From Rossellomorea arthrocnemi (GTDB taxonomy: Bacteria; Bacillota; Bacilli; Bacillales; Bacillaceae_B): DNA of 64,000 nt. The notes beneath the pieces are model-generated. The model saw only the letters and a list, made by a program, of their open reading frames with translations, did no database searches and was not told the DNA's origin. The stretch spans positions 124,001 to 188,000 of the forward strand of contig NZ_CAJGBF010000007.1 of NCBI RefSeq assembly GCF_904424705.1. Direction: 5' to 3'. Positions 42,252 through 52,627 of the stretch are shown here, piece after piece. Both the position numbers and the translations under genes were made by a program. Numbering within the stretch: the stretch's first letter is position 1; the number at the start of each line of letters is the position of its first letter.

Positions 42252-42629
42252 TTGGATTTTTCAATGATTGTATCGGAGCATCGAATCAAGAAAGCGTATG
42301 AGGACGGAGAGTTTAAACAACTTCCCGGTTATGGGAAACCGCTTAATCTGGATGATGATTTAGGTGTGCCTCAGGAATTGAAGATGGCCCACCGGATGAT
42401 GAAGAACGCAGGATATACAACGGATGAAATGAACGTAAAAAAAGAAATGATGCGGATCGAGGATTTGATCAAGGTATGTGATGATGATGTCAAAAGGCAT
42501 GAGCTGGAGCAGAACCTGAATGAGAAAATGCTGAAATACAATGCAATGCTTTCGAAGAAGCGCATTAATACGAATAGTTCATTGTTCAAAAATTATGAGC
42601 ATAAACTGGAAAACAGGCTTCTGAAATGA
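42252..42629 (+). CDS. DUF1992 (DnaJ-homologue subfamily C 28 conserved domain) protein
   Basis: This encodes 125 residues from a TTG start 6 nt after GGGAGGG. The family core is near the start: HRIKKAYEDGEFKQLPGYGKPL, the GEF-x-x-LPG-x-GKPL motif of DUF1992. Helical, charged sequence follows (MMKNAGYTTDEM, KKEMMRIEDLIK). There is no J domain. The role is unknown in bacteria. It is a single gene with a terminator. Confidence 0.85.
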   Translation: MDFSMIVSEHRIKKAYEDGEFKQLPGYGKPLNLDDDLGVPQELKMAHRMMKNAGYTTDEMNVKKEMMRIEDLIKVCDDDVKRHELEQNLNEKMLKYNAMLSKKRINTNSSLFKNYEHKLENRLLK

Positions 42630-42630
42630 A

Positions 42631-42666
42631 GAAAACACCACTTTCATCCGGAAAGTGGTGTTTTTC
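42631..42666. terminator. Bidirectional terminator
   Basis: A perfect 13-bp stem (AAACACCACTTTC and complement) is flanked by A4 and T5, between convergent genes. Confidence 0.85.
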
Positions 42667-42667
42667 T

Positions 42668-42850
42668 TTATGTCTCCCGGTCTTCTTTGAATAAGAAGAA
42701 GGAAATCAAGCCGGATAGGAGCGTACCTCCGATGATGAGCATGATTTTCGAACCAAGCTCAATTTCGGAATAATATTTGCCCAGCATCCAATAAGATGCA
42801 ACGGCCACGAGTATCATGATGGGTATGATCATGGTGAATCGTTTTTTCAA
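42668..42850 (-). CDS. Two-helix small membrane protein
   Basis: This encodes 60 residues from the TTG at 42850, 9 nt after AAAGGA. A basic start (MKKRF) is followed by two hydrophobic helices (about 7-22 and 34-53) joined by KYYSEIELGSK, and the short charged tail KEDRET. I do not recognise the family. It lies downstream of the chemoreceptor stop on the same strand, which ends 45 bp before this start, so they may share a transcript. Confidence 0.55.
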   Translation of the reverse strand: MKKRFTMIIPIMILVAVASYWMLGKYYSEIELGSKIMLIIGGTLLSGLISFFLFKEDRET

Positions 42851-42894
42851 AAGTGCCACATCCTTTAAAACTATTGCTCTTAGTTTACCACAGA

Positions 42895-44376
42895 TCAAGC
42901 GTTGACACTGTTCTGAATTCGCTCTGCACTTGTGGCAGTATCTTGAACATATTGAGCGATCATCCGATTGTCACCATGAAGGGTTTCGATGGTGGCACTG
43001 ATTTCTTCAAGACCGGCAGAAGTCTGTTGTATGACAGCAGCCAGTTCCTTCGTTGACAGCTCGGCTTCTTCAGTCTGTCCTCTTACATCAGAAGCCGTGG
43101 ACGTTAAGCGTTGGAACTCATTTGACAGGGTATCAAGCTTCTCGCGGAGTGTCGTGAAATACGATGTCACCTCTCCTGTTGCCCCTACGTTTTCATTGAG
43201 CTTTTCAGAGCTTAGATTCATGATTTCAACAGCAGAAGAGTTCACTGCGTTAACGGAAGCAAGGTTATCATTGATGCGGGTTGCCGTGTTCCGGGTGATC
43301 TCGGCTAATTTTCGTATTTCATCTGCCACTATACTGAATCCTCGGCCGGCTTCCCCTGCCCGAGCCGCCTCGATGGATGCGTTCAGTGCAAGAAGATTGG
43401 TTTGATCCGTAATATCCTGAATGCTCCCGATGAAGGTATTGGTTTCTTCGATCTTACTCGTGAGTTCTTTAAAGGTCTGATGAAGGCCTTCAATGATATT
43501 TTTAAGTTCGATCATGTTTTCCTGAAGATCCATGACCCTTTCACTACCTGAAACGGCAACGCTGTTCGCATCCGTGGAATGGATAGTAAGATCATTAGAA
43601 AGCTTCGAGACTTCTTCCATTTTACTCATCGTCATTTCTGTGACGAGAGCGATGTTATTGATCTGATCACTTTGGGTGACGCTTCCCGCTGAAATCTCAT
43701 TCACAGCTGTTTTCATCTCATCATGTGAGACAAGATGGGTTTGAATCTGTTCGTTGATTTGATGGATACTTCCAGTAATGGAGGATAACTCCTTTTGTAA
43801 AAAGGTTTGTTGGTTCTCTTTTTTCCTGCTTTCATTTTCCGTCAAGTGAATAAATTCCTTAAGCTGTTTGAATTGCGTGCGGTTTAAATGAATGACGACT
43901 CCAAGGACGACACCGATCAGGATATAGACAAGGAGGGCAGGAATAAATAACTCGGCAAATATGACATCGCCTTCTGGTGCGAGTATTCCATTCAAGACAA
44001 TCAGGACAAGACCCGACAGGTAACCGATACCAAAGATCAAAGGGTCAAAGTGAATGGCACTGATCACGGCTAAAAAGAGAAGCGTGACTAAATCGGTCGG
44101 ATTGGATCCTTCGAGAAACAGCCAGACCCCCATCAGGGCATACACAGTCGGAATGCTGAAATAAACATAGGAATGCGGCTTCTTTAAAATCAATTGCAGC
44201 ACAACAAAATAGACGGCAAGAAAAGCAATCTGCAGGGCGAAAATCATTACGGTAATGGTTCCTGACTCATTGATGACCGAATACGAGAGGGCTGATGCAA
44301 GGCTTATTCCGTACGTTATCAAGAGCAGAAGGTTCTTTCTTTTACTATCGACTTCTTTCAATTGCTTAGGGGTCAT
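42895..44376 (-). CDS. Chemoreceptor-like protein with a six-helix membrane domain
   Basis: This encodes 493 residues starting [12 protein letters not shown] after AAAGGAGAG. Instead of an external ligand domain it has about six membrane helices in the first 195 residues ([19 protein letters not shown] through [17 protein letters not shown]). The signalling domain follows, with the hairpin tip [21 protein letters not shown] and [17 protein letters not shown]. No HAMP domain is obvious. A receptor of this type senses within or through the membrane. It is divergent from motAB. Confidence 0.85.
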   Translation of the reverse strand: MTPKQLKEVDSKRKNLLLLITYGISLASALSYSVINESGTITVMIFALQIAFLAVYFVVLQLILKKPHSYVYFSIPTVYALMGVWLFLEGSNPTDLVTLLFLAVISAIHFDPLIFGIGYLSGLVLIVLNGILAPEGDVIFAELFIPALLVYILIGVVLGVVIHLNRTQFKQLKEFIHLTENESRKKENQQTFLQKELSSITGSIHQINEQIQTHLVSHDEMKTAVNEISAGSVTQSDQINNIALVTEMTMSKMEEVSKLSNDLTIHSTDANSVAVSGSERVMDLQENMIELKNIIEGLHQTFKELTSKIEETNTFIGSIQDITDQTNLLALNASIEAARAGEAGRGFSIVADEIRKLAEITRNTATRINDNLASVNAVNSSAVEIMNLSSEKLNENVGATGEVTSYFTTLREKLDTLSNEFQRLTSTASDVRGQTEEAELSTKELAAVIQQTSAGLEEISATIETLHGDNRMIAQYVQDTATSAERIQNSVNA

Positions 44377-44553
44377 GATATTTTCTCTCCTTTTAATAAA
44401 ACCCGTATGTTCCATATATCGACAATAATAGGTTGTGTGTTTATAACGTTTTAAGGTATTTTCAAGAAAATTTCGAATGGAACTTCCACTTAATAATCAG
44501 CGGTCCCGTCCGATATTAGTAGTAGACTACGATGAGTAAGGTGGAGCGATCAG

Positions 44554-45345
44554 ATGGATAAGACGTCTTTAATAGGAGTCATTTTAGGATTGATAGCGGT
44601 TGGGGTGGGGATGGTATTCAAAGGGGTAAGCCCGGTTGCCTTATTGAACCCTGCAGCCATTTTGATTATTGTACTGGGGACTGTTGCCGCAGTGACCATT
44701 GCGTTTCCAACCCACGAAATTAAAAAAGTACCGAAGCTTTTCGGCATACTGTTCAAAGAACAAAAACTGCAGGATCCGAAACAAACGATCCAATTCTTCT
44801 CACAGGTGGCGGACCTTGCCCGTAAAGAAGGACTTCTCGCACTAGAGGCCAAAACCCAGGAGGTCGACGATCCATTCCTCAGGGACGGACTTTCATTAGC
44901 AGTGGATGGACAGAGTGCAGATTATATAAGAGATGTATTACATGAAGAAATCGATGCTATGGAAGAGCGGCACAGTGCAGGGGCCCTCATCTTTACACAG
45001 GCGGGGACGTACGCACCGACACTGGGGGTGCTTGGGGCCGTCATCGGCTTGATCGCTGCTCTCAGTCATATGGACAATACCGAAGAACTTGGACATGCCA
45101 TTTCTGCGGCATTCGTTGCAACACTCCTCGGGATCTTTACGGGATACGTCCTGTGGCACCCGTTTGCCAATAAGTTAAAGAGGAAATCGAAGGTCGAGGT
45201 TCAGATGAAGATGATGATGGTGGAAGGCATCCTGTCTATCATTGAGGGGGAATCTCCCCGGGTCATCGAACAGAAGCTTGCATCCTATTTACCTGCAAGT
45301 GAACGAATCATGTTACTAAAGGGGGATGAGGATGAGGCGGCGTAA
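44554..45345 (+). CDS. motA: Flagellar motor stator protein MotA
   Basis: This encodes 263 residues, close to B. subtilis MotA throughout. Four membrane helices (two near the start, two around 145-200 with TQAGTYAPTLGVLGAVIGLIAAL as key region and the conserved Pro of the third helix). The large cytoplasmic loop carries the rotor-contacting charged residues (LARKEGLLALEAK). With MotB it forms the ion-driven stator; overall similarity fits the proton-type MotAB rather than MotPS. It overlaps motB by 14 nt. Confidence 0.93.
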   Translation: MDKTSLIGVILGLIAVGVGMVFKGVSPVALLNPAAILIIVLGTVAAVTIAFPTHEIKKVPKLFGILFKEQKLQDPKQTIQFFSQVADLARKEGLLALEAKTQEVDDPFLRDGLSLAVDGQSADYIRDVLHEEIDAMEERHSAGALIFTQAGTYAPTLGVLGAVIGLIAALSHMDNTEELGHAISAAFVATLLGIFTGYVLWHPFANKLKRKSKVEVQMKMMMVEGILSIIEGESPRVIEQKLASYLPASERIMLLKGDEDEAA

Positions 45346-46123
45346 AAAGAAACATGACGATGAGCATATGGATGAGTCCTGGCTGATTCCCTATGCGGAC
45401 TTACTCACCCTGTTATTGGCCCTTTTTATCGTTTTGTATGCATCCAGTTCAGTGGATGCTCAGAAGTTTAAGGAACTCTCCCAGGTGTTCAGTGAGATTT
45501 TCACAGGCGGTACGGGAATGATGGAGTATCCGAGTCCTGTCGCACCCCAGCAGTCCAGTGACCAAGAAGAAAAGCAGGCGGCCTCATCAGGAAAAGAAGA
45601 GGAAAAAGAGAAGGAACTGAGTAAAGAAGAACTGGATAAGCAGGCCTTTCTGAAGGATCAGGAAGAGCTGAAGGAGATTCAGAAAAAAATTAATGAATAC
45701 ATCAAAACGAATAATCTGGAGGTTCAATTCATCACTAAATTGACTGATGAAGGCCTGCTTCTGACGATTCGTGATAATGTACTATTTGACTCTGGGTCTG
45801 CCACGGTTCAGGGGAGTGACCTGAGCGTAGCCGGGGAATTATCGGAACTCCTCGTCATGAATCCGCCTCGTAACATCATCATTAGCGGTCATACAGATAA
45901 TGTGCCCATCAAGAATGCGGAATTCGACTCGAATTGGGAGCTCAGCGTCATGAGGGCGGTCAATTTCATGAAAATCATCTTGGACAATCCTGCCCTTGAT
46001 CCCCAATGGTTCAGCGCGAAGGGATTCGGAGAATTTGAACCGATCGCTGACAACGGAACAGCAGAAGGTCGGGGACAAAACCGTCGGGTGGAAGTGTTGA
46101 TATTGCCAAGGGTGACAGAATAA
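45332..46123 (+). CDS. motB: Flagellar motor stator protein MotB
   Basis: This encodes 263 residues; I choose the ATG at 45332, spaced 6 nt from GGGGG, over the ATG 6 nt upstream. A basic N-terminus, then one membrane helix with the ion-binding D23 (SWLIPYADLLTLLLALF). A plug/linker region follows (about 70-120, very Glu/Lys-rich), then an OmpA-like peptidoglycan-binding domain: NIIISGHTDNVPI, FDSNWELSVMRAVNFM and GRGQNRRVEVLI. It anchors the stator to the wall. A terminator follows. Confidence 0.93.
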   Translation: MRRRKKKHDDEHMDESWLIPYADLLTLLLALFIVLYASSSVDAQKFKELSQVFSEIFTGGTGMMEYPSPVAPQQSSDQEEKQAASSGKEEEKEKELSKEELDKQAFLKDQEELKEIQKKINEYIKTNNLEVQFITKLTDEGLLLTIRDNVLFDSGSATVQGSDLSVAGELSELLVMNPPRNIIISGHTDNVPIKNAEFDSNWELSVMRAVNFMKIILDNPALDPQWFSAKGFGEFEPIADNGTAEGRGQNRRVEVLILPRVTE

Positions 46124-46132
46124 GAAAAAGGT

Positions 46133-46165
46133 AACTGCAGCTGATTATAGGCTGCGGTTTTTTTT
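46133..46165 (+). terminator. Terminator of motAB
   Basis: The stem AACTGCAGC/GCTGCGGTT (one G-T pair) is followed by eight T residues. Confidence 0.8.
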
Positions 46166-46324
46166 GGTGCGCTTATTGACGTATTTCCGGGGAAATGGAG
46201 GGGGGGTGTCGTTATCTGTAGAATGAGATCGACGACCAGATTATGTGATTTCTTTTTATAAGAATTTTTCTGAAAAATGTTTCATCGTTCCCATTTTAGG
46301 GAAAAGTCTGGAAAGCATTTAGAA

Positions 46325-46431
46325 GTAGTGGCTAATTTGTCAGGATTCGGGGTCTCTGTTAAAAATTAAAGACTTATACATACTCTGGTACTACGAATGC
46401 CCCGGACTATCAACCGAAATTTAGCCACTGC
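46325..46431 (+). promoter_or_regulatory. Structured mRNA leader upstream of the AGCS symporter
   Basis: An outer 11-bp stem (46325-46335 with 46421-46431, core AGTGGCTAA/TTAGCCACT, two non-Watson-Crick pairs at most) encloses an inner 7-bp stem (46346-46352 with 46400-46406, TTCGGGG/CCCCGGA). The outer arm ends 10 nt before the AGGAGG of the symporter gene. I do not match it to a named riboswitch. Between 46166 and 46324 I see only A/T-rich sequence with possible promoter words. Confidence 0.45.
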
Positions 46432-46453
46432 CTCTGCAAAAGGAGGAGCACGA

Positions 46454-47845
46454 TTGGATACGTTTTTTGACATCATAGGTAAAGTTTCGGCGTGGTTATG
46501 GGGACCCCCGTTAATCATCGTCCTGGGTGCGACAGGTTTGTACTTAACATTTTTATTGAAATTCATACAATTTCGATATCCTTTGTACATTTTTAAGCAA
46601 ACGGTGGGAAGTGTGTTTAAAAAGCCGAAGGGGGAAGGAACGGTCACTCCACTTCAGGCATTGACCTCGGCATTGTCGTCTACGATCGGGGCGGCGAACA
46701 TCGTGGGTGTCCCGGCTGCGATCATGTTCGGGGGTCCGGGAGCCGTTTTCTGGATGTGGGTGATTGCCCTCATCGGAATGGCCCTTAAGTTTTCGGAAAG
46801 TGTGCTCGCGGTCCGCTATCGAGAGAAGAATGAAAAGGGAGAGTATGTAGGCGGACCCATGTACTATATGACAAAAGGATTGAACATGAGGTGGCTGGGC
46901 GTCTGGTTCGCCTTTGCCCTGATGATCGAGTTGATCCCAAGTGTGATGGTGCAGGGGAATGCCGTTGCTTCAACGGTAGAAGAAACATTTAATGTCGACG
47001 GCCTGATCACGGGTATTGTGGTTGCCCTCATCGTCGTATTAATCGTTTTCGGAGGGATTAAACGAATCGGTAAGGTAACAGAGATCTTTGTTCCGTTCAT
47101 GGCCCTGATTTATGTCGGGAGCGCATTAGTGATTCTGTTTATGAATGTTGATGCTGTACCTGAATTTTTCAGTCTGATACTGTCCAACGCCTTTCAGCCT
47201 ATGTCTGCCATGGGTGGTTTTGCCGGAGTGGCCGTAGCTGAGACGATCAGGTGGGGGTTTGCACGTGGATTGTATTCCAACGAGGCTGGACTTGGAACAG
47301 CGCCGATTGCCCATGCAGCGGCGCAAACCGATCACCCTGTCCGACAGGGGCTTTGGGCGATTGTCGGAATCGTGATCGATACACTCATCGTCTGTACAGC
47401 GACGGCGTTTGTTGTCTTATCATCAGGTGTTTGGACAGCAGAGAATGCTCTGGATGATCCGTCAGCCTTAACAACCGAAGCCTTTACGAACTATTTTGGT
47501 GAATTTGGAGGGATCCTTGTCACGGTTTCGCTGATTTTCTTCGTTCTGTCCACGATCATCGTCATCGTCTTTTATGGAGCAAAGCAGGCTGAATTCCTAT
47601 TCGGATGGAAAGCGGCCCAGGGAATCAAATTGGTTTATACTCTTGCGATCATCCTTGGATCCGTCGGTGCGGCAAAGGTCATCTGGCAGTTCCTTGATTT
47701 AGCCCTTGCAGCCATATTGATCCCGAATATCATTGCGGTCCTTCTGTTAAGTAAAGAAGTCAAGAGGCTCACTAATGAATTCTTTACTTCGGATGAATAC
47801 TATTTGAAGGACACAGGTAAAGTGAAAGAAAAGAAAATATCTTAA
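46454..47845 (+). CDS. Sodium:alanine/glycine symporter family (AGCS) protein
   Basis: This encodes 463 residues from a TTG start 7 nt after AAGGAGG (the longer frame to 46397 runs through the leader stem). About eleven membrane helices. AGCS signature blocks: LTSALSSTIGAANIVGVPAAIMFGGPGA (key part TIGAANIVGV), the GGPMYYMTKGL motif and RWGFARGLYSNEAGLGTAPIAHAAA. It imports small amino acids with sodium. Leader structure suggests post-transcriptional control. Confidence 0.92.
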   Translation: MDTFFDIIGKVSAWLWGPPLIIVLGATGLYLTFLLKFIQFRYPLYIFKQTVGSVFKKPKGEGTVTPLQALTSALSSTIGAANIVGVPAAIMFGGPGAVFWMWVIALIGMALKFSESVLAVRYREKNEKGEYVGGPMYYMTKGLNMRWLGVWFAFALMIELIPSVMVQGNAVASTVEETFNVDGLITGIVVALIVVLIVFGGIKRIGKVTEIFVPFMALIYVGSALVILFMNVDAVPEFFSLILSNAFQPMSAMGGFAGVAVAETIRWGFARGLYSNEAGLGTAPIAHAAAQTDHPVRQGLWAIVGIVIDTLIVCTATAFVVLSSGVWTAENALDDPSALTTEAFTNYFGEFGGILVTVSLIFFVLSTIIVIVFYGAKQAEFLFGWKAAQGIKLVYTLAIILGSVGAAKVIWQFLDLALAAILIPNIIAVLLLSKEVKRLTNEFFTSDEYYLKDTGKVKEKKIS

Positions 47846-47849
47846 ACTG

Positions 47850-47892
47850 ATAGACTTGTTTTTCCGGTGGGAAGAGCAAGTCTATTTTTTTT
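47850..47892 (+). terminator. Intrinsic terminator
   Basis: The stem ATAGACTTG/CAAGTCTAT (47850-47858 and 47877-47885) is followed by T7. Confidence 0.75.
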
Positions 47893-47979
47893 GCATTTAT
47901 TACCTTCCACCTTGTGTAAATTTAAACAAAAGTTTAGAATATTAACAAAAGTTACTTTTCTTAATAGGGGTGGGAGAAA

Positions 47980-49074
47980 GTGAACGAGAAAGAGAAGCTT
48001 TTATTGTCTTACATTGAAGAGAATCCGTTTATGACGCAGCAAGAATTATCAGAGCGGAGTGGGATTTCACGGTCTGCAGTGGCCGGCTATATTTCCAATT
48101 TGGTCAGACAGGGAGAAATTTTAGGGCGTGCGTATGTGATGCCGAAGAAAAACGGGATCACCTGCATAGGGGGAGCGAATATTGACCGTAAGATGCAGTT
48201 GAAGGGGGAATTGATCCCGGAGACATCCAACCCCGCTAAATCAGAACAGACGAGTGGGGGAGTAGCAAGGAATATTGCTGAGAACCTAGGGAGGCTGGGG
48301 AAGTCTTCCAGTTTAATCACTGTGGTAGGGGAGGATACAGAAGGCAGCTGGCTCTTGCAGCAAACGAAGTCCTTCGCAGAAATTTCCGGTTCCCAGAGGC
48401 AATTGAATGAAAGTACAGGAGCCTATTCGGCCATTTTGGATGAACGCGGTGAAATGATGTTTGCCCTGGCTGACATGAATATTTATGAAAGCGTTGACAT
48501 TGAATTCATCGAGAAGAGGTGGGGGGTGATTTCATCGTCTGAGATGGTGCTGTTGGACACGAATTTTCCAGAAGAGGTGCTGAGATATATTATACGGAGA
48601 TGTCAGTCCGAAGGGATACCCTTGACGGTGATTCCGGTATCCGCTCCCAAGGTTAAGAAACTCCCCGCTTCATTAGAAGGAGTTACCTGGTTCATCTGTA
48701 ACAAAGGGGAAGCGGAAATGTATCTGGACATGAAGATTGAAACCGAGGGTGATTACTTTAAAGCGGCCAAGGAACTAACTCTAAGAGGTGCGGAGCGTGC
48801 TGTCATCACCCGTGGAGACCAGGGGCTGATTTATTACACCACCTACAAAGAGGCAACGGCCATCCTGCCTCCTAAGGTAGAAGTGCAGGATGTGACGGGA
48901 GCGGGTGACGCTCTCGTCGCCGGCATATTATTTGGCTATTTAAAGGGATCAGATACTGACGGAGCGTGCAGGATCGGTGTGATCTGTTCATCGATCACAC
49001 TTCAGTCGAGACATACGGTGGCACCTACTCTAAACACAAGCAAGCTGCAACAGGAATTCAGTCTTTATTATTAA
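47980..49074 (+). CDS. psuK: Pseudouridine kinase with N-terminal helix-turn-helix (PsuK)
   Basis: This encodes 364 residues. An N-terminal winged helix of about 55 residues ([38 protein letters not shown]) precedes a PfkB/ribokinase-type kinase with [26 protein letters not shown] and the C-terminal anion hole [17 protein letters not shown] containing the catalytic Asp. It phosphorylates pseudouridine; the HTH may give autoregulation. Pseudouridine assignment rests on the adjoining psuG, 13 bp downstream. Confidence 0.88.
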   Translation: MNEKEKLLLSYIEENPFMTQQELSERSGISRSAVAGYISNLVRQGEILGRAYVMPKKNGITCIGGANIDRKMQLKGELIPETSNPAKSEQTSGGVARNIAENLGRLGKSSSLITVVGEDTEGSWLLQQTKSFAEISGSQRQLNESTGAYSAILDERGEMMFALADMNIYESVDIEFIEKRWGVISSSEMVLLDTNFPEEVLRYIIRRCQSEGIPLTVIPVSAPKVKKLPASLEGVTWFICNKGEAEMYLDMKIETEGDYFKAAKELTLRGAERAVITRGDQGLIYYTTYKEATAILPPKVEVQDVTGAGDALVAGILFGYLKGSDTDGACRIGVICSSITLQSRHTVAPTLNTSKLQQEFSLYY

Positions 49075-49087
49075 GGGGGAAACATGT

Positions 49088-50023
49088 GTGAATATGGAGT
49101 CATATGTAGAATACTCAGAAGAGGTAATGGAAGCTAAGAAAAAGGGTCTGGCCATCGTGGCACTGGAGTCCACAATCATTTCTCATGGGATGCCGTATCC
49201 GCAAAATGTGCAGACGGCGAGGGAAGTGGAGGATATCATTCGATCAAAGGGTGCAGTTCCTGCCACGATTGCCATTCTGAACGGGAAAATAAAAATAGGC
49301 CTATCCCACGAAGAGCTGGAATATTTGGGACAGGCAAGCAACGTGATCAAGGCGAGCCGCAGGGATATTCCTTATATCCTTGCTTCGAAAAAGGATGGGG
49401 CGACCACGGTAGCAGCGACGATGATTTGCGCAGAAATTGCTGACATCCCGGTCTTTGTGACAGGTGGGATCGGTGGTGTGCACCGGAATGCAGAAGTGAC
49501 GATGGATATTTCTGCAGATCTTGAGGAGCTTTCTGAAACGAATGTAGCCGTCGTGTGCGCAGGGGCAAAATCCATCTTGGATATCGGCTTAACGCTGGAA
49601 TATCTGGAGACGAAGGGAGTACCCGTTTTAGGGTATGGAACGGACGTATTGCCGGCGTTTTATACACGGACCAGTCCTTATTCCGTGAACTATAAAGTCG
49701 AATCGCCAGAAGAGACAGCGGAGCTTTTAAAAGCAAAATGGGATCTTGGTCTAAAGGGAGGGGTAGTAATCGCCAACCCTATTCCAGAAGGGGACGCCCT
49801 GGATGAAAGCGAAATGGCTCGCATCATTGAACGAGCATTGAAAGAAGCGGAGGAACAAGGAATCAAAGGCAAAGAAGCGACGCCTTTCCTGCTTGGGAAA
49901 GTGAAAGAGCTGACCGGCGGGAAAAGCCTGACAGCGAATATCGCCCTTGTGAAGCATAATGCCTATATCGGGGCTGAGGTTGCTGTCCAATATACTAAGC
50001 TGAGTAGAGTAGAAACGTTTTAA
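49088..50023 (+). CDS. psuG: Pseudouridine-5'-phosphate glycosidase PsuG
   Basis: This encodes 311 residues; GTG 8 nt after GGGGGA, with an ATG two codons on as an alternative. It splits pseudouridine 5'-phosphate into uracil and ribose 5-phosphate. Family blocks: [47 protein letters not shown] with the Schiff-base Lys region [29 protein letters not shown], and [14 protein letters not shown]. It forms an operon with psuK and is closed by a terminator. Confidence 0.95.
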   Translation: MNMESYVEYSEEVMEAKKKGLAIVALESTIISHGMPYPQNVQTAREVEDIIRSKGAVPATIAILNGKIKIGLSHEELEYLGQASNVIKASRRDIPYILASKKDGATTVAATMICAEIADIPVFVTGGIGGVHRNAEVTMDISADLEELSETNVAVVCAGAKSILDIGLTLEYLETKGVPVLGYGTDVLPAFYTRTSPYSVNYKVESPEETAELLKAKWDLGLKGGVVIANPIPEGDALDESEMARIIERALKEAEEQGIKGKEATPFLLGKVKELTGGKSLTANIALVKHNAYIGAEVAVQYTKLSRVETF

Positions 50024-50041
50024 TTTCGGATAATCGTACGG

Positions 50042-50073
50042 AACCCGGGCAAAAAGGGATGCCCGGGTTTTTT
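50042..50073 (+). terminator. Terminator of psuK-psuG
   Basis: A perfect 9-bp stem AACCCGGGC/GCCCGGGTT with a 10-nt loop is followed by T6. Confidence 0.85.
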
Positions 50074-50156
50074 GAATGAATTGACATTCGCCATTTATAT
50101 GTTGGTAGAGGTAGGGTAAAATGATGGTAAATAACGTTACGAAAAAGGAAGGTACT

Positions 50157-52583
50157 ATGGCTGAAATGCACCCCTATCATGCATTGAATGTTGATTCAAT
50201 TCCCGTCCCGGCAGCAATCATCGATGTAAAGCGCCCATCGTATATAGAAGAAAATGAAGAGTGGAGAGGAATCATCCTGAAGGAAGACAATCTTCTCTTG
50301 AAGATAATAGGAGATGAGGACTATTCCATCCGCATACATCATCAATCCTACAGATTCAAACGTAAACAACTCGGAGAATCAAAGGAACTTGTCATGATGA
50401 TCCCACAGGGAGTTAAACACGATTCGACGCACTCTCATTCGGCGGTTTATGAATCCCTCATACACAATACTCCGACATGTGTGTGCATCATTGACAAAAA
50501 CGGAAAAGTCATGGAAATGAATTCTTCCTTTCAAGAATTATTCCGCATTTCCGATGATATTCTCGGTGAATCTTTGTGCAAACAGACCCCGCTTCAGAAT
50601 CAATCATTCATCACCATCGTCATGAATGGTTTGAAGGGCTTGAATACGACAGGTGAAGAAGTGACTTTCGAAATGGGGAGGAAACGTAAGATCACTTGCA
50701 ATATCACGATTTCCCCGGCCAATTATAAAAGTGATGGAACCGTGGACAGTGTAGGAATCATTCTCCACGACATCACGGAAAAGAAGAAGTATGAAAATGA
50801 ATTGATGTCCTTGAAGGTTGAACTCGAAAACACACTCCGCCTTCAAAAGACGATCACGTATAAGATAAAAAAAAGCGATCAGGATTTCGTCATTGAAATG
50901 GCAGCAGGAGAGCTCTTGAAAAAGCTGAACCTGACACCGTCCAAAGTCATCGGAAAAACCATCCAGGAAGTGTTCGATTCCCATCATTTAGGAAAGATAC
51001 AGCCGAAGCTTAAACGGATCTGGGATACAGGAGAAGAGCTGACGTATGAGGATGAATACAAGGAACTAGAGTATTTGGCTTCCATTGTCCCTGTATTCCA
51101 GAAAGGTGCAGTGGTGGAAATCATCGTTTCCATATCGGATATCTCCCTGATCAAAGATATTCAGAGAAAGCTGATCGAAAGTGAGCAAAAGTATAAATCG
51201 ATCGTCAAATACAGTCCGGACAACATTTATATGGTCGACACCGATGGAATCATCCAAGAAGTGAACCCCGCTGTTAAAACTCAGTGGGATTACATATCAC
51301 CACATATGATCGGCAGTCACTTCAGTAATTTCATTGCAAAAGGAAGCAAAGAGACGGCAATCAAACAATTTGAAGTCGCCCTTATGGGAGAAGCATCAAG
51401 ATTTGTGACCACCTTCGAAAATGGAGAAGGTGGCAAAAGCCATGTAGCGGTAACCAATATTCCCATCCGCGTCAAAAATGAGGTCATTGGCATCTACGGC
51501 TTCGGCCAGGATATCACGGAAAAACTGCAGATGGAAGAAGAACTGAAAGAAGCGAAAGAATTACTGGAAGCGTACTTTGAACATGCAGGAGACGGAATCG
51601 CCCTGCTGGATCCAGAGGGAAACGTATTGAAGGTGAATCAACAGTTTGAATCCATGTTCGGCTGGACGAAAGAAGAAATTACGGGCAGGGAAATCACGTT
51701 CCTGCATCAGGAAAATCAGGTCGGCCAGTTCAAACAGAATCTGGCTACAGTAAAGGCAGGGAAACGGATTAAAGATTACGAAACCGTCCGCTACAGGAAA
51801 GACGGCTCCCCCGTAGAAATCGCCTTTAACATGAATCCCATCCTAAATGACAGCGGACGATTGATCGGGATTTCCGCCATCATACGTGATCTATCAGAGA
51901 AAAAGCGAAATGAGGACTTACTGAAGAAGTCAGAGCAGTTGGCGATGATCGGACAGCTTGCAGCGGGTGTGGCCCATGAAATCAGAAATCCACTGACCAC
52001 GCTGAAAGGCTTCCTTCAACTCATGAAGGAAAACGCAGGGGATGACTTCTATCTCGGTGTCATTCAGGGGGAACTTGACCGGATCGAAATCATCACGAAT
52101 GAATTCCTGGCGTTGGCGAAACCAAGGGCTGTCAAGTTCTCACTGACATCCTTGACGACTCTTCTGACAAGCTCGGTTGAATTCATTAAGATGGAGTGCC
52201 TGAAGCAGGGAGTCGATGTGAGATTCTCAGTGGAGGAAGCCGAAATCTACTGTGATTCCCATCAAATGAAGCAGGTCATCTTGAATGTGATGAAAAATGC
52301 CCTGGAAGCTATGCCTGCCGGTGGACTCCTGAATGTTCAACTTGAAAAAGAAGACGGCTATGGGAAAATTTTGATCCAGGATAATGGAAGCGGTATCCCA
52401 CCTGAGCGCATGAAGCATCTGGGTGAGCCCTTTTATAGCACAAAAGAAAAGGGAACTGGTCTCGGACTGATGATTTGTCAAAAAATCATCAAAGAGCATC
52501 ACGGATCATTATCCATCCAAAGCAACGTAAGCGAAGGGACCACTGTCACAATCCTTCTGCCAATTGCAAAAGAGAATAGATAG
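50157..52583 (+). CDS. Soluble multi-PAS sensor histidine kinase
   Basis: This encodes 808 residues. I choose the ATG at 50157 (AAGGA 7 nt upstream); an ATG pair 33-36 nt earlier is possible. There are no membrane helices. Four PAS-type sensor segments are seen at about 95-215, 250-345, 350-465 and 470-590 (for example SLIHNTPTCVCIIDKNGKV, IVKYSPDNIYMVDTDGI, YFEHAGDGIALLDPEGNV). Then the phosphoacceptor GVAHEIRNPLTTLKGFLQLM and ATPase boxes (NVMKNALEAM, DNGSGIPPE, GTGLGLMICQKII). The layout resembles sporulation phosphorelay kinases, and no response regulator is adjacent. Confidence 0.88.
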   Translation: MAEMHPYHALNVDSIPVPAAIIDVKRPSYIEENEEWRGIILKEDNLLLKIIGDEDYSIRIHHQSYRFKRKQLGESKELVMMIPQGVKHDSTHSHSAVYESLIHNTPTCVCIIDKNGKVMEMNSSFQELFRISDDILGESLCKQTPLQNQSFITIVMNGLKGLNTTGEEVTFEMGRKRKITCNITISPANYKSDGTVDSVGIILHDITEKKKYENELMSLKVELENTLRLQKTITYKIKKSDQDFVIEMAAGELLKKLNLTPSKVIGKTIQEVFDSHHLGKIQPKLKRIWDTGEELTYEDEYKELEYLASIVPVFQKGAVVEIIVSISDISLIKDIQRKLIESEQKYKSIVKYSPDNIYMVDTDGIIQEVNPAVKTQWDYISPHMIGSHFSNFIAKGSKETAIKQFEVALMGEASRFVTTFENGEGGKSHVAVTNIPIRVKNEVIGIYGFGQDITEKLQMEEELKEAKELLEAYFEHAGDGIALLDPEGNVLKVNQQFESMFGWTKEEITGREITFLHQENQVGQFKQNLATVKAGKRIKDYETVRYRKDGSPVEIAFNMNPILNDSGRLIGISAIIRDLSEKKRNEDLLKKSEQLAMIGQLAAGVAHEIRNPLTTLKGFLQLMKENAGDDFYLGVIQGELDRIEIITNEFLALAKPRAVKFSLTSLTTLLTSSVEFIKMECLKQGVDVRFSVEEAEIYCDSHQMKQVILNVMKNALEAMPAGGLLNVQLEKEDGYGKILIQDNGSGIPPERMKHLGEPFYSTKEKGTGLGLMICQKIIKEHHGSLSIQSNVSEGTTVTILLPIAKENR

Positions 52584-52588
52584 AACGT

Positions 52589-52627
52589 ACTCCACGATGA
52601 GAGTTGAATCTTGTCGTGGAGTTTTTT
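52589..52627 (+). terminator. Intrinsic terminator
   Basis: The stem ACTCCACGA/TCGTGGAGT with a 15-nt loop is followed by T7. Downstream to 52841 I see no further feature. Confidence 0.75.

Noticed and set aside
46166-46453. T-box or glycine riboswitch before the AGCS gene
   Set aside because: No T-box sequence, no terminator before the gene, and no tandem glycine aptamer pattern.
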